From NCBI RefSeq assembly GCF_900090225.1, contig NZ_FMHY01000002.1, positions 2,480,001 to 2,544,000 of the forward strand: a DNA stretch of 64,000 bases, in the 5' to 3' direction. The notes under the pieces are model-generated. The model had not been told where the DNA came from. It saw only the letters and a program-made list of their open reading frames with translations, and searched no databases. The stretch's first letter is position 1, and every line of letters starts with the position of its first letter. Shown here one piece after another: positions 42,655 to 52,938 of the stretch. The translations under genes were made by a program, and so were the position numbers. This stretch comes from Micromonospora eburnea (lineage in GTDB: Bacteria; Actinomycetota; Actinomycetes; Mycobacteriales; Micromonosporaceae).

Positions 42655-44692
42655 GCAGACTCTCGCACCCCCCGAGGTACGCCCGGTCGCGCCGACGCCG
42701 TCCGGCCGCCGCGTCGCCTGGCGCAGCGAACTGGGCCGGCTGCTGGAGGTGGTGGCGCTGGTCGGGCTGGTGGTCACCCAGCCACTGCTGGACGTGCTCG
42801 GCCACAGCCCGGACTTCTTCCTGTTCCACCGCGCCGCCCCGGCCGACGTGCTGCTCCTGGCGGCCCTGATCGCCATCGTGCCGACCGTGCCGTTCGCCCT
42901 GTTCGGCGCGGTCAGCCTGCTGGTCGGCCGGATCGCCCGGGCGGTCGTGCACACGCTCGTGGTCGGGTTGCTGCTGGCCGCGCTCGCCGTCCAGGTGGGG
43001 CGGCACGTGACACCGCTGCGCGGCGTACCGCTGCTGCTGGTGGCGGGCGTGGTCGGCGCCGCCGCGGCGGTCGCACACCGGCGGTGGCGGGCCCTCGGGC
43101 AGGTGCTGCGGCTGGCCGCGGCCGGGCCGGTGGTCTTCGTCGGCCTCTTCGTCTTCGCCTCGCCGGCCTCGGCGGTGGTGCTGCCGAAGGGCCACGGTGG
43201 ATCCGCCGGGGTGGCCGGCGCCGGTGCCCACCCGCCGGTGGTCATGATCGTGCTGGACGAGCTGCCGCTGGTCTCGCTGCTCGGTGCGGACGGGCGGATC
43301 GACGCCACCCGGTACCCGAACTTCGCCGAACTCGCCGACGGGTCGACCTGGTACCGGAACGCCACCGGCGTCAGCGGCTGGACGCCGTACGCGCTGCCGG
43401 CCATGCTGACCGGCCGGTACCCGGCCCAGTCGGTGGCCCCGCACTACTCGCAGTACCCGGACAACCTGTTCACCGCCCTGGGCGGGCTGTACGAGATCAA
43501 GGCCGAGGAGAGCATCACCCGGCTCTGCCCGCCCAGCCGGTGCGAGCAGCCGGCCAGCCCGGAGCAGGGGCTCGGCGTCCTGGTCCGGGAGAGCGGCAAG
43601 CTGCTGCGCCAGGTCACCGCGCCGGTGGACAGCCGGATCGATCCGGAGAACTCGTACCGGGAGCTGACCCGGGCCGAGGCGGGGCTGGACGCCGCCGAGC
43701 CGGTCCCGGCGGACCCGAAGTTCCGCTGGGACGCCCTGAACGCCAACCAGCCGGCCCGGTTCACCAGCTTTCTCGCCGGGCTGCGCCCGTCGTCCCGGCC
43801 CACCCTGCACTTCCTGCACCTGCTGATGCCGCATGCGCCGTGGGCGTACCTGCCGTCCGGGGCGCAGTACGCCGCGCCGGAGGACCTGCCCAACGACGGT
43901 GCCGGCTGGGTCGACCTGGCCCGCCAGCGGCATCTGGCCCAGCTCGGCTACACCGACCGGCTCATCGGCGAGACGCTGCGGGCGCTGCGGGCCACCGGGC
44001 TCTACGACAAGGCCCTCGTCCTGGTCACCGCCGACCACGGGGTGAGTTTCCGGCGGGACTGGCAGGGCCGGGGGATGGACGCCATCAACCACGCCGCCGA
44101 CCAGGTCGCCTGGGTGCCGATGTTCGTCAAGGAGCCCGGCCAGCGGGCCGGCCGGATCGACGACCGGAACTGGCAGCACGTCGACCTGCTGCCCACCATC
44201 GCCGACGCGACCCACATCAAGATCCCCTGGCACATGGACGGCCGTTCGGCGCAGCAGACCCCGCGTGAGCGGGCCGAGAAGCTGTTCTACGACCAACCCG
44301 GCGAGCCGGTGCGGATCTCCGGCGGGGTGCCGTCCCCGCCCGCCCCGCCCGCCCCGGACCCGCTGGTCGGCTCCCGGGTCGGCGACAAGCCCACCGGCGG
44401 TACGGCCACCGTGGCGAACCTCGCCGCGTTCCGCGCCGTCGACCCCGCGGCGGGCGAGCTGCCCGCTCTGGTCTGGGGCACCGTGCCGGCTTCGGTGCCG
44501 AACGGGACGAAGCTCGCGGTGGCGGTCAACGGCACCGTCGGCGCGGTCGTCCCGGTCGTTCCGCCCGACAAGGGCGGCCGCCGGTTCGCCGCCTTCCTCC
44601 CCGACGACCGGCTCTTCACCGCCGGGGCCAACCGCCTGGACCTCTACCGGGTGGCCGGCGATGGCAGCCTGCGCAGGCTCCACCTGTCCTGA
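42647..44692 (+). CDS. Membrane sulfatase/phosphoglycerol-transferase-like protein
   Basis: A 681-residue protein. Five N-terminal membrane helices (residues ~30-180) are followed by an extracellular alkaline-phosphatase-fold domain: VVMIVLDELPLVSLLG (metal Asp), GVSGWTPYALPAMLTGRYPA (nucleophile Thr/Ser region), FLHLLMPHAPW, LVLVTADHGVSF (second metal site) and VDLLPTIADA. This is the layout of LtaS/sulfatase-like enzymes that modify cell-surface polymers. TTG start, overlapping the methyltransferase stop by 8 bp, so expression is coupled. A strong terminator follows. Confidence 0.82.
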   Translation: MAEQTLAPPEVRPVAPTPSGRRVAWRSELGRLLEVVALVGLVVTQPLLDVLGHSPDFFLFHRAAPADVLLLAALIAIVPTVPFALFGAVSLLVGRIARAVVHTLVVGLLLAALAVQVGRHVTPLRGVPLLLVAGVVGAAAAVAHRRWRALGQVLRLAAAGPVVFVGLFVFASPASAVVLPKGHGGSAGVAGAGAHPPVVMIVLDELPLVSLLGADGRIDATRYPNFAELADGSTWYRNATGVSGWTPYALPAMLTGRYPAQSVAPHYSQYPDNLFTALGGLYEIKAEESITRLCPPSRCEQPASPEQGLGVLVRESGKLLRQVTAPVDSRIDPENSYRELTRAEAGLDAAEPVPADPKFRWDALNANQPARFTSFLAGLRPSSRPTLHFLHLLMPHAPWAYLPSGAQYAAPEDLPNDGAGWVDLARQRHLAQLGYTDRLIGETLRALRATGLYDKALVLVTADHGVSFRRDWQGRGMDAINHAADQVAWVPMFVKEPGQRAGRIDDRNWQHVDLLPTIADATHIKIPWHMDGRSAQQTPRERAEKLFYDQPGEPVRISGGVPSPPAPPAPDPLVGSRVGDKPTGGTATVANLAAFRAVDPAAGELPALVWGTVPASVPNGTKLAVAVNGTVGAVVPVVPPDKGGRRFAAFLPDDRLFTAGANRLDLYRVAGDGSLRRLHLS

Positions 44693-44717
44693 CCGCGTCC
44701 GCGCCCTGCGCAAGCCT

Positions 44718-44757
44718 GCGTGGCCACCCCGGCCGGAGCCGGGGTGGCCACGCTTTT
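44718..44757 (+). terminator. Intrinsic terminator, 16-bp stem plus T tract
   Basis: gcgtggccaccccggc (44718-44733) and gccggggtggccacgc (44738-44753) pair perfectly around a 4-nt loop and are followed by TTTT. This is the best classical terminator in the window; it ends the sulfatase operon. Confidence 0.92.
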
Positions 44758-44899
44758 CCCGGGTTTCTGAGCCGGCCGGCCGGGAATCGGGTGACGCATA
44801 CCTCACCACAGAACCACCACGAGCGGTGTCCTCCAGACCGTAAGTACGGTAAAAGCGAAGGCAACTCAATGAAGATCTTGCCGGCGAAGCGAGGAACAG

Positions 44900-46183
<1,284 letters not shown>

Positions 46184-46199
46184 CCTCCGGCTGACGACG

Positions 46200-46233
46200 A
46201 AGGCCGCCGACCCCGCACGGGGCCGGCGGCCTT
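46200..46233 (+). terminator. 15-bp terminator after citrate synthase
   Basis: Arms 46200-46214 and 46219-46233 (aaggccgccgacccc / ggggccggcggcctt) pair with one mismatch around a 4-nt loop, 16 bp after the gltA stop and before a convergent gene. Confidence 0.8.
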
Positions 46234-46256
46234 CTCGCGTACGCGGTGTGTGCCGG

Positions 46257-46961
46257 TCAGTGGCTCCGGTCGCCGGTGCCCGCGGTGACGGGCAGGTCGC
46301 CGAGCACCCGGTTGATGATGTGGATCCGGGCGTCGACGGCCCGGTAGTCGGCGCACACGGTGTCGGCCTTGCCAGCCAGCCGGGCCGTCGTCCCGTCGCC
46401 GGTGACCTTGATCTTCGTACCGGCGAGCGTGGTGACCTCGCCGGCGGCCGTCAGGTCGGACAGCGACAGCGACCCGGCGACGAGGTGTTCGCGAAGCAGG
46501 TCGCGGAGCTGGCCCTTGTCCTTGATGAAGAGTTCGTCCAGGTTCTCCTCGGAGAAGTGCTTCGCGAACGCGTCGTCGCTGGGCGCGAGGATGGTCACCC
46601 CGGACTTCTCGTGCAGCTCGCCCGCCATGTCCGCGGCCCGTACCGCCGACTCGAACGTGGTGAGCACGGGCAGCCACTGCAGGGCCACCTCCGGCGGCTC
46701 AGCGGCCAGCGACCCCGGGTTGCCCGGTTCGGTACCCGAGGGCAGCGCGTCACACAGCGGCCCATGGACGGCGACCGCCGACGGCGCGGCCGCACCGCCG
46801 GTCGCTGCCGCCGCGCGATCCGCCGGCCCGGCATCGGAGCAGGCCGTGCCGGCGAGGGCCAGGGACAGGCCCACCGCGGCGAGCGCGGCCAGCCGGCGCC
46901 GTGGGTGACGACGGTGGGCCGCCCGGCGGGGGCGGGACGGTACGGTGGCGAGCTGGTCCAC
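46257..46961 (-). CDS. Fasciclin-domain lipoprotein
   Basis: A 234-residue protein. The N-terminus is an Arg-rich n-region and a lipobox signal ending LAGTACSD. The fasciclin (FAS1) domain spans residues ~95-225: VLTTFESAVRAADMAGEL, VTILAPSDDAFAKHF (H1 motif), LLREHLVAGSL (the YH-type motif) and IHIINRVLGDLP (H2 motif). FAS1 lipoproteins are cell-surface adhesion-type proteins in actinobacteria (compare MPT70/MPT83 in mycobacteria). GTG start with GGAGAG upstream. Confidence 0.9.
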   Translation of the reverse strand: MDQLATVPSRPRRAAHRRHPRRRLAALAAVGLSLALAGTACSDAGPADRAAAATGGAAAPSAVAVHGPLCDALPSGTEPGNPGSLAAEPPEVALQWLPVLTTFESAVRAADMAGELHEKSGVTILAPSDDAFAKHFSEENLDELFIKDKGQLRDLLREHLVAGSLSLSDLTAAGEVTTLAGTKIKVTGDGTTARLAGKADTVCADYRAVDARIHIINRVLGDLPVTAGTGDRSH

Positions 46962-46987
46962 GGCGTTCTCTCCAGGTCAGGTCGGGT

Positions 46988-47026
46988 CGTACCGGCCGGC
47001 CCTGAGGCCCCGAGCCGGCCGGTACG
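46988..47026. terminator. 13-bp perfect hairpin after the carboxypeptidase gene
   Basis: cgtaccggccggc (46988-47000) pairs with gccggccggtacg (47014-47026), 13-nt loop, just past the M14 stop codon and before the fasciclin gene on the same strand. Confidence 0.7.
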
Positions 47027-47038
47027 ACGATCAGCGGG

Positions 47039-49156
47039 TCACAGGCGAGCGCACTGGCCGCTCTTCGGGCCGGTGACCGAGTTGGCCAGCTCCAGGTTCA
47101 CCGGAGCCGCGGCGTTGCCGCCGCAGGACAGCGGGCCGTTGACCGTGTTGCCGGCCAGCAGCGGCGCACCACCCCGGTTGTTCGACACCTCGACCGGGCC
47201 GGTGACCGTGGCGTCGGCGACGACCACCGGGCCGCTGGCGCCGGTGATCCGGACCGGACCGGTGACCTTGCTGTCGGTCAGGAAGACCCCGGCGGCGCCG
47301 TTGGCGTCGACCGGGCCGGTGATCGACGAGCCGGTCGCGACCAGCGTGGCGCCCGGCTGGACCCGGACCGGACCGTTCACCGTCGCGTCCTTCAGGCAGG
47401 TGAAGCCGGAGACGACCAGCTGGCCGTCGCGCTTGCCGGTCAGGGTCGGGTACACCCGCTCGCCGGCCACCAGGTTCTCGACACCCAGCTCGTCGAGCAG
47501 CAGCGGGATCAGGCCCCGCTCCGGCTGGTTCAGCGGGACGACGTACCCGTCGGCGGTCTTGACGACCTGCCAGCCGTGGGCGGCAATGCGCTCGGCCACC
47601 GTGGTCCGCAGGCCGGCCGGACCGTCGGTGCGCGCCCCGTTGTACTGCTCCTCGGTGAGCTTGTACGCGCACGGTGCGTTGTCGAGGATCAGGTTGTCCT
47701 TCGGCGCGTCGATCGGCGGCGGGGCCTCGCCCGGGTGCGGGGCCGGGTACGCCTCGATCGGGCGGGACCCGCGGAAGACGATCCTGCCGGTGTTCGACAC
47801 CTGGAACCTGATCGCCTCGGCCCGCGCCGTGGTGATCGCGGTCAGGTTCGCCCGGTGGTAGTCGAGGAACTGGTTGAACGTCCACAGCGCGGAGAAGGTC
47901 TTACGCCGCCGGTTGTTCGCCGTGTTGCCCTCGTCGGGGCGGGTGGGGCCGCCGGAGCTGCGCAGTTCGAGCAGCGAGTTGACCACGTTCTTGAGCCCGG
48001 CCGTGTTGCGGAGGATCGTCTCCTCGCTCAGACCCACGCTTCCACCGCCGTTGCACCCGTACGGGCACGGCCACCAGCCGTCCTTGGCGCCCTGGGTGTA
48101 CATGTGGCCCTCGATCATGTGCTGCGACTCGTCGAAGATCGACTGGGCCACGTTCTGGTGCCGCGGCGGCAGCATGGGCAGGTCACCGGCGTTGGAGTTG
48201 CCGAACTCGTGACCGTCGTAGCTGGCCACCGGGTGGTAGTCGCGCAGCATCCGTACGAACGCGGCGTTCTCCGGCTGGCGGATCAGCGAGTAGTCCCGGT
48301 TCAGGTCCTGCCCGGTGGAGTTGCCCCGGGTGTTGGCCGCCCGGCCGTCACCGTTGATCGTCGGCACGATGAGCACGGTGGTGTGCGACAGCAGGTCGAT
48401 GGTCCGGGCGTCGTTGCTGAAGGCCAGCTTGCGCGCCATGATCAGGCACGCCTCCCGGTCACCGGGCTCGTTGCCGTGCACGTTGCAGTTGATCAGCAGC
48501 GGCGAGGTCTTGGCCACCGCCTCCGGCGTGGCCGGCGGGGTGGGGTAGCCGATGACGAACATGTTGATCGGCCGGCCGAGCACGGTCTTGCCGATCTCGG
48601 TCACCCGGACGCGGTCGCTCGCCGCGTCGAGCGCCGCGGTGTACGCGTACTCGTTGACGTCGCTCGTGTACTGCGCCGCCAGGGTGGTCTCCCACTGGGT
48701 CCGCAGGTTCTCACCCGGCACGTTCGGGTCGCCCCACGGAGCCGTGGTGGCGCCGGAGACCGGCTCCGAGTACGGCTGTGCGGTGGTCCCGAAGCGGGCG
48801 CGGACCCGCCACTCGAACCGGGCGCCCGGGTTGAATCCCGAGTCGGCGAAGGTCGGCGACTCGTTGTTGATCTGGCGGTTCGGCCGCCAGACGCCGGTGA
48901 TCACGGCGGGCCCGGTGGCCGACCCGTCGTCGGCGACCGGGGTGCGCTCGATCTGGTAGTCGGTGGCGCCGTCGACCGGCGTCCAGGCGAGGGTGGCGTA
49001 GCCGTCACCCTGCACGACCGTCAGGTTCTGCACCTGGTTCGGTTCGGCCTGGGCGGCGACACCAACCGGTACGGCGTAGGCGGGCGCGGGTGCGACGGCC
49101 GCCGTGAGGGTGGCGGCGAGCAGGACGGAGAAGATGGTCGTCCGTCTGTCTCTCAT
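47039..49156 (-). CDS. Secreted M14 zinc carboxypeptidase with FN3 and beta-helix domains
   Basis: A 705-residue exported protein; the signal peptide ends near APAYA-VP (residue ~29). Residues ~42-140 are a fibronectin type III domain (VQNLTVVQGDGYATLAWTPV). The M14 domain has the zinc ligands in CNVHGNEPGDREAC, TGQDLNRDYSL and YDGHEFGNSNAG (His later in the chain), and a Glu region SVGLSEETILRN. The last ~130 residues repeat short strands (VNGPVRV, ITGPVDA, VTGPVRI, VTGPVEV, VNGPLSC), a right-handed beta-helix. The protein likely trims extracellular peptides or wall peptides. Confidence 0.88.
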   Translation of the reverse strand: MRDRRTTIFSVLLAATLTAAVAPAPAYAVPVGVAAQAEPNQVQNLTVVQGDGYATLAWTPVDGATDYQIERTPVADDGSATGPAVITGVWRPNRQINNESPTFADSGFNPGARFEWRVRARFGTTAQPYSEPVSGATTAPWGDPNVPGENLRTQWETTLAAQYTSDVNEYAYTAALDAASDRVRVTEIGKTVLGRPINMFVIGYPTPPATPEAVAKTSPLLINCNVHGNEPGDREACLIMARKLAFSNDARTIDLLSHTTVLIVPTINGDGRAANTRGNSTGQDLNRDYSLIRQPENAAFVRMLRDYHPVASYDGHEFGNSNAGDLPMLPPRHQNVAQSIFDESQHMIEGHMYTQGAKDGWWPCPYGCNGGGSVGLSEETILRNTAGLKNVVNSLLELRSSGGPTRPDEGNTANNRRRKTFSALWTFNQFLDYHRANLTAITTARAEAIRFQVSNTGRIVFRGSRPIEAYPAPHPGEAPPPIDAPKDNLILDNAPCAYKLTEEQYNGARTDGPAGLRTTVAERIAAHGWQVVKTADGYVVPLNQPERGLIPLLLDELGVENLVAGERVYPTLTGKRDGQLVVSGFTCLKDATVNGPVRVQPGATLVATGSSITGPVDANGAAGVFLTDSKVTGPVRITGASGPVVVADATVTGPVEVSNNRGGAPLLAGNTVNGPLSCGGNAAAPVNLELANSVTGPKSGQCARL

Positions 49157-49237
49157 GGAAGCTCCAGAACAGGTGGGATGACACGGTGCGGACAGCACAC
49201 GCCAGCCGTCCCGTTCGCGAGCGACCGCCACAGATTT

Positions 49238-49256
49238 CTTGAGGATGATCTGAGAA
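49238..49256 (-). promoter_or_regulatory. Direct repeats upstream of the M14 gene (possible response-regulator site)
   Basis: Read on the minus strand the segment contains tctcaga and cctcaaga about one helical turn apart, 80-100 bp before the M14 start codon and between it and the response-regulator gene. OmpR-family regulators bind such head-to-tail repeats. Confidence 0.3.
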
Positions 49257-49283
49257 TCGATGGGCGTCCCACGCGCCCGCCGT

Positions 49284-49940
49284 CTAGCTCGGCCGTAGCC
49301 GGTAGCCCACCCCGCGTACGGTCTCCACCAGGCCGGCGTCCGCGAGCTTGCCGCGCAGAGCCGCGACGTGGACGTCGAGGGTGTGTCCGGCCTTCCAGGT
49401 GGTCTGCCAGATGTCCATCAGCAACCGCTCCCGGGGCACCACCGTGCCCGCCTGCCGGGCCAACGCCATCAGCAGGTCGAACTCCTTGCGGGTCAGGCTC
49501 ACCTCGCGGCCGGAGAGCCAGACCCGCCGGGCGCTGAGATCGACCCGCAGGTCGCCGACCTCCAGCGCCGTCTCGGCTCGCGCGGCGCGGGCCGTACGGC
49601 GCATCACCGCCTCGATCCGGGCCTGCAACTCCGCCATGGAGAACGGCTTCACCACGTAGTCGTCGGCGCCCGCCCGCAGCCCCGCCACCCGGTCCCGCTC
49701 CTCGGACCGGGCGGTCACCGCGATGATGGCGACGTCCTCGTTGCGCCGGCGGATCTGCCGGCACAACTCCAGGCCGTCCCGGTCGGGCAGGTTGAGGTCG
49801 AGCAGGACGAGGTCGACCGGACCCGCCGTGACCGCCTCCGCCGCGGTGGTGGCCGGGATGACCACGTAGCCCCGGCGGCGCAGCGCGGCACCCAACGCGG
49901 ACGCGACTCGCAGGTCGTCCTCCACCATCAGCACCCGCAC
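49284..49940 (-). CDS. Orphan OmpR-family response regulator
   Basis: A 218-residue regulator: VLMVEDDLRVASALGAALRR, VLLDLNLPDRDGLELC (phospho-Asp ~residue 50), AVTARSEERDRVAGLRAGAD and YVVKPFSMAEL in the receiver. SLTRKEFDLLMALARQAGTV, HTLDVHVAALRGKLAD and ETVRGVGYRLRPS form the winged helix. No kinase gene is adjacent. It lies 127 bp upstream of the M14 carboxypeptidase on the same strand and may control it. GTG start with AGGAGA. Confidence 0.9.
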   Translation of the reverse strand: MRVLMVEDDLRVASALGAALRRRGYVVIPATTAAEAVTAGPVDLVLLDLNLPDRDGLELCRQIRRRNEDVAIIAVTARSEERDRVAGLRAGADDYVVKPFSMAELQARIEAVMRRTARAARAETALEVGDLRVDLSARRVWLSGREVSLTRKEFDLLMALARQAGTVVPRERLLMDIWQTTWKAGHTLDVHVAALRGKLADAGLVETVRGVGYRLRPS

Positions 49941-50225
49941 CGCGTCTCCTCGGCCCTCGTCCCGACAGGTCCACGCGAGTCTGTCCGATGAAACCGGCCG
50001 TGAACAGCCCGGATGCAAGATCGTGACCGGCGGATGGCGTGCCGGTGCCCGTATCGCCGATCAACGCTGCCGGGTCGGCCCGCCGGCCCGGCCGAGGGGC
50101 GGGGGATTTCCGGTCATCGGGTCACGGACATGTTCACCGGTCGGGTCTACAGTGGGTCTGAGCTGCTCGTTCATGACCTGTCCCGTCGACCTGCTGGCTC
50201 CCACCGATCCCGTGGAGGCTGCCGC

Positions 50226-51224
50226 ATGACCGAGTTCACGGTGTGGGCGCCCGAAGCCGCCCGGCTCCGCCTGCCCGGCAGCATCCGGTACGAGCTGCAC
50301 GTCGGCGCCTTCACCCCGGAGGGCACCTTCGACGCGGCCATCGGCCACCTCGACCACCTCGTCGACCTCGGCGTCGACCTGGTCGAGCTGCTGCCGGCCA
50401 ACGCCTTCGACGGCGGGCCGGACGGGCTCAGGCGGCTGGTCGACGCGGTGCACGCCAAGGGGCTGGGGATGATCCTCGACGTGGCCCACTATCGTTTCGG
50501 GCACCGCCACCTCGGCGACAGCCTGCTCAGGTGGCTGCGCGACTACCACGTCGACGGACTGCGGCTGGGCGGCGTACCCGCCACGCCCGGTGCCCGGCCC
50601 GGCGCCGAGCTGACGGCGGCGGTGGAGTCGCTCTCCGCTCACCTGGGTCGGCCGCTGTCGCTGATCGCCGAGCCCGACCTGAACGGTCCGGCCCAGCACG
50701 CCCTGCCCACCCTGCTCACCGAGGACCGGGTCGCCCAGCAGCTCTCCGCCGGCCTGCTGCGCGTCGGCGCCACCCTGCTGATGACCGCGCTGCTCACCCC
50801 GATGCTCTTCATGGGGGAGGAGTGGGCGGCCGGCACGCCGCGGCAGTTCGCCGCCTACGGCCGGCCGGCGGGGGAGATACCCGACCGGCGGACCCTCGTC
50901 CGGGGCCGGCTGGACTGGGCCGAGCTGGACAAGCCCGAGCACCGCGAGGTGTACGACTTCTACCGGCGGCTGATCGCCGTGCGCAAGAGCCGACCCGACC
51001 TGTCCGACCCGCGGTCGAACCGGATCGACGTACGGCACGGCGACCGGTTCCTGCTGACCCGCCGGGGCGAGTGCCTGGTGGCGGCGAACCTGGCCGGCAA
51101 GCCGCAGCGGATCAACCTGCCCGGCCTGGTCCGCACCGTGCTGCTGGCCACCGCGACCGGCGTCACCGTGATGCGCGACGGGATCGAGCTGCCGCCCGAG
51201 TCGGCCGCGATCGTCGCGCTCTGA
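50226..51224 (+). CDS. Shortened TreZ-like (GH13) pseudoenzyme
   Basis: A 332-residue relative of malto-oligosyltrehalose trehalohydrolase (normally ~580 aa). MTEFTVWAPEAARLRLPGSI joins the first strand of the N-terminal CBM48-like domain directly to YELHVGAFTPEGTFDAAIGH of the barrel. ELLPANAFDGGPDGLRRLVD skips the usual NWGYDGV loop. The nucleophile region reads DGLRLGGV, where active enzymes have DGLRLDAV, and the YNH of region I is lost (LDVAHYRFGH). The Glu of IAEPDLN and the C-terminal DUF3459 part remain. The frame is intact, so it is probably an expressed non-catalytic protein. Confidence 0.8.
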   Translation: MTEFTVWAPEAARLRLPGSIRYELHVGAFTPEGTFDAAIGHLDHLVDLGVDLVELLPANAFDGGPDGLRRLVDAVHAKGLGMILDVAHYRFGHRHLGDSLLRWLRDYHVDGLRLGGVPATPGARPGAELTAAVESLSAHLGRPLSLIAEPDLNGPAQHALPTLLTEDRVAQQLSAGLLRVGATLLMTALLTPMLFMGEEWAAGTPRQFAAYGRPAGEIPDRRTLVRGRLDWAELDKPEHREVYDFYRRLIAVRKSRPDLSDPRSNRIDVRHGDRFLLTRRGECLVAANLAGKPQRINLPGLVRTVLLATATGVTVMRDGIELPPESAAIVAL

Positions 51225-51275
51225 CCGTCGGACGGGCGGCTGCCGGGCGGTCCCGGGCCGGAGCCGGGTGGACGG

Positions 51276-52754
51276 TCAGGGAATCGGCCACTCGTGGACC
51301 GGGCGGTTGCTGTGCATCAGGTCCATGTAGTGGCGCATCACCTCGCGCAGCGCCGCCGGCCGGTCCAGATGGTCGGCGGCCTCCAGCCGGTGCAACGTCT
51401 CCACCTGCCAGGTCGCGCCGTTGCGGCCGGTCAGGCAGCGCTGTTCGACGATGCCGAGCAGCCGGTCCCGCTCGCCCGGGTCGAGGCCCCACCGGTCGAG
51501 CCCGTGATACGCCAGGGGCAGCAGCCGACGCAGCACCAGCTCGGTCGCCGGCAGGTAGCCCAGCCCCGGCCAGAACACCTGGGCGTCGATGCCGTACCGG
51601 GCGCAGCTGGTGAAGTTCTCCTCGGCGGCGCTGAACGACATCTGCGACCACAGCGGCCGGTCGGATTCGGCCAGCGCGCGGACCAGGCCGAAGTAGAAGG
51701 CCCCGTTGGCGATGGTGTCCAGCACGGTCGGGCCGGCCGGCAGCACCCGGTTCTCCACCCGCAGGTGCGGGCGCCCCCTCAGCACGTCGTACACCGGGCG
51801 GTTCCAGCGGTAGACGGTGCCGTTGTGCAGTCGCAACTCGGCCAGCCTGGGTACGCCACCGCTGGCCAGGGCCTCGGCCGGGTCCTCCGGGTCACAGACC
51901 GGAAGCAGCGCCGGGAAGTAGCGCACGTTCTCCTCGAACAGGTCGAACACGTTGGTGATCCAGCGTTCCCCGAACCAGACCCGCGGGCGTACCCCCTGGG
52001 CCTTGATCTCCTCGGAGCGGGTGTCGGTGGCCTGCTGGAACAGTGGCACCCGGGTCTCCCGCCACAGCTCCCGGCCGAAGAACAGCGGCGAGTTCGCGCC
52101 GAGCGCGACCTGCACGCCGGCGATGGCCTGGGCGGCGTTCCAGTAGTCGGCGAACTGGGCCGGGCTGACCTGCAGGTGGAACTGGGTGCTGGTGCAGGCG
52201 GCCTCCGGGGTGATGGTGTCCGCGGTGACGGCCAGCCGCTCCACCCCGCTGATCGCGATCCGCAGGTCCTCGCCGCGGGCGGCGAAGATCTGTTCGTTGA
52301 GTAACGCGTAGCGTGGGCTCGCCGAGAGGGCGCCGGCGGTCAGGTGCTCGGGTCGCAGGGTGGGCAGGATGCCGATCATCACCATGTGCGCGTCGACCGT
52401 ACGGGCCTTCTCCTCGGCGGCGTTCAGGCTGGCCCGCACGTGTTCCTCGAACTGTGCGGTGCCGGTGCCGGTGAGCCGGCGCGGCACCACGTTGATCTCC
52501 ACGTTGAACTGGCCCAGCTCGGTCTGGAAGCTGGGATCGGCGACCGCCGCCAGCACGTCCGTGTTGCGCATCGCCGGCTGGAACCCGTCGTCGACCAGGT
52601 TGAGCTCGATCTCCAGGCCGGTCATCGGCCGCTCCACGTCGAAGCGGGACTCCCGCAGCATCTCGGCGAAGACGTCCAGGCAGCGCCGGACCTTCTCCCG
52701 GTAGCGGGCCCGGTCCTCGCGGCCGAAGGTGCGTACGCTGACGGCCTCGCCCAT
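51276..52754 (-). CDS. Glutamate-cysteine ligase family protein (GCS2-like)
   Basis: A 492-residue ATP-dependent carboxylate-amine ligase-like protein. ERPMTGLEIELNLVDDGFQP and ELGQFNVEINVVPRRLTG contain the metal-binding glutamates of the GCS2 family; CTSTQFHLQVSPAQFADYWN and EELRLHNGT-type segment LAELRLHNGTVYRWNRPVYD follow. GCS2 enzymes join glutamate to amines or Cys. Actinobacteria use mycothiol rather than glutathione, so this is likely a ligase for another substrate. Three adjacent possible starts (GTG, GTG, ATG) exist; the ATG is chosen. Confidence 0.83.
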   Translation of the reverse strand: MGEAVSVRTFGREDRARYREKVRRCLDVFAEMLRESRFDVERPMTGLEIELNLVDDGFQPAMRNTDVLAAVADPSFQTELGQFNVEINVVPRRLTGTGTAQFEEHVRASLNAAEEKARTVDAHMVMIGILPTLRPEHLTAGALSASPRYALLNEQIFAARGEDLRIAISGVERLAVTADTITPEAACTSTQFHLQVSPAQFADYWNAAQAIAGVQVALGANSPLFFGRELWRETRVPLFQQATDTRSEEIKAQGVRPRVWFGERWITNVFDLFEENVRYFPALLPVCDPEDPAEALASGGVPRLAELRLHNGTVYRWNRPVYDVLRGRPHLRVENRVLPAGPTVLDTIANGAFYFGLVRALAESDRPLWSQMSFSAAEENFTSCARYGIDAQVFWPGLGYLPATELVLRRLLPLAYHGLDRWGLDPGERDRLLGIVEQRCLTGRNGATWQVETLHRLEAADHLDRPAALREVMRHYMDLMHSNRPVHEWPIP

Positions 52755-52938
52755 GGTCACCACCCTGTCACCGTTGGCTCCCCCTAACCTCGCACGGGAC
52801 GATGGGGCGGGGAAGACCCGAAGGACCCATAACTACCCAACCGCGGGCATCGTGATTCCCGCCGCGTCCCACGCGCGTGTCGCGGTCCGGCCGGGCCGGA
52901 CGGCTACCATGGCCGTCGACCGGGTGGGGGAGTGGCTG

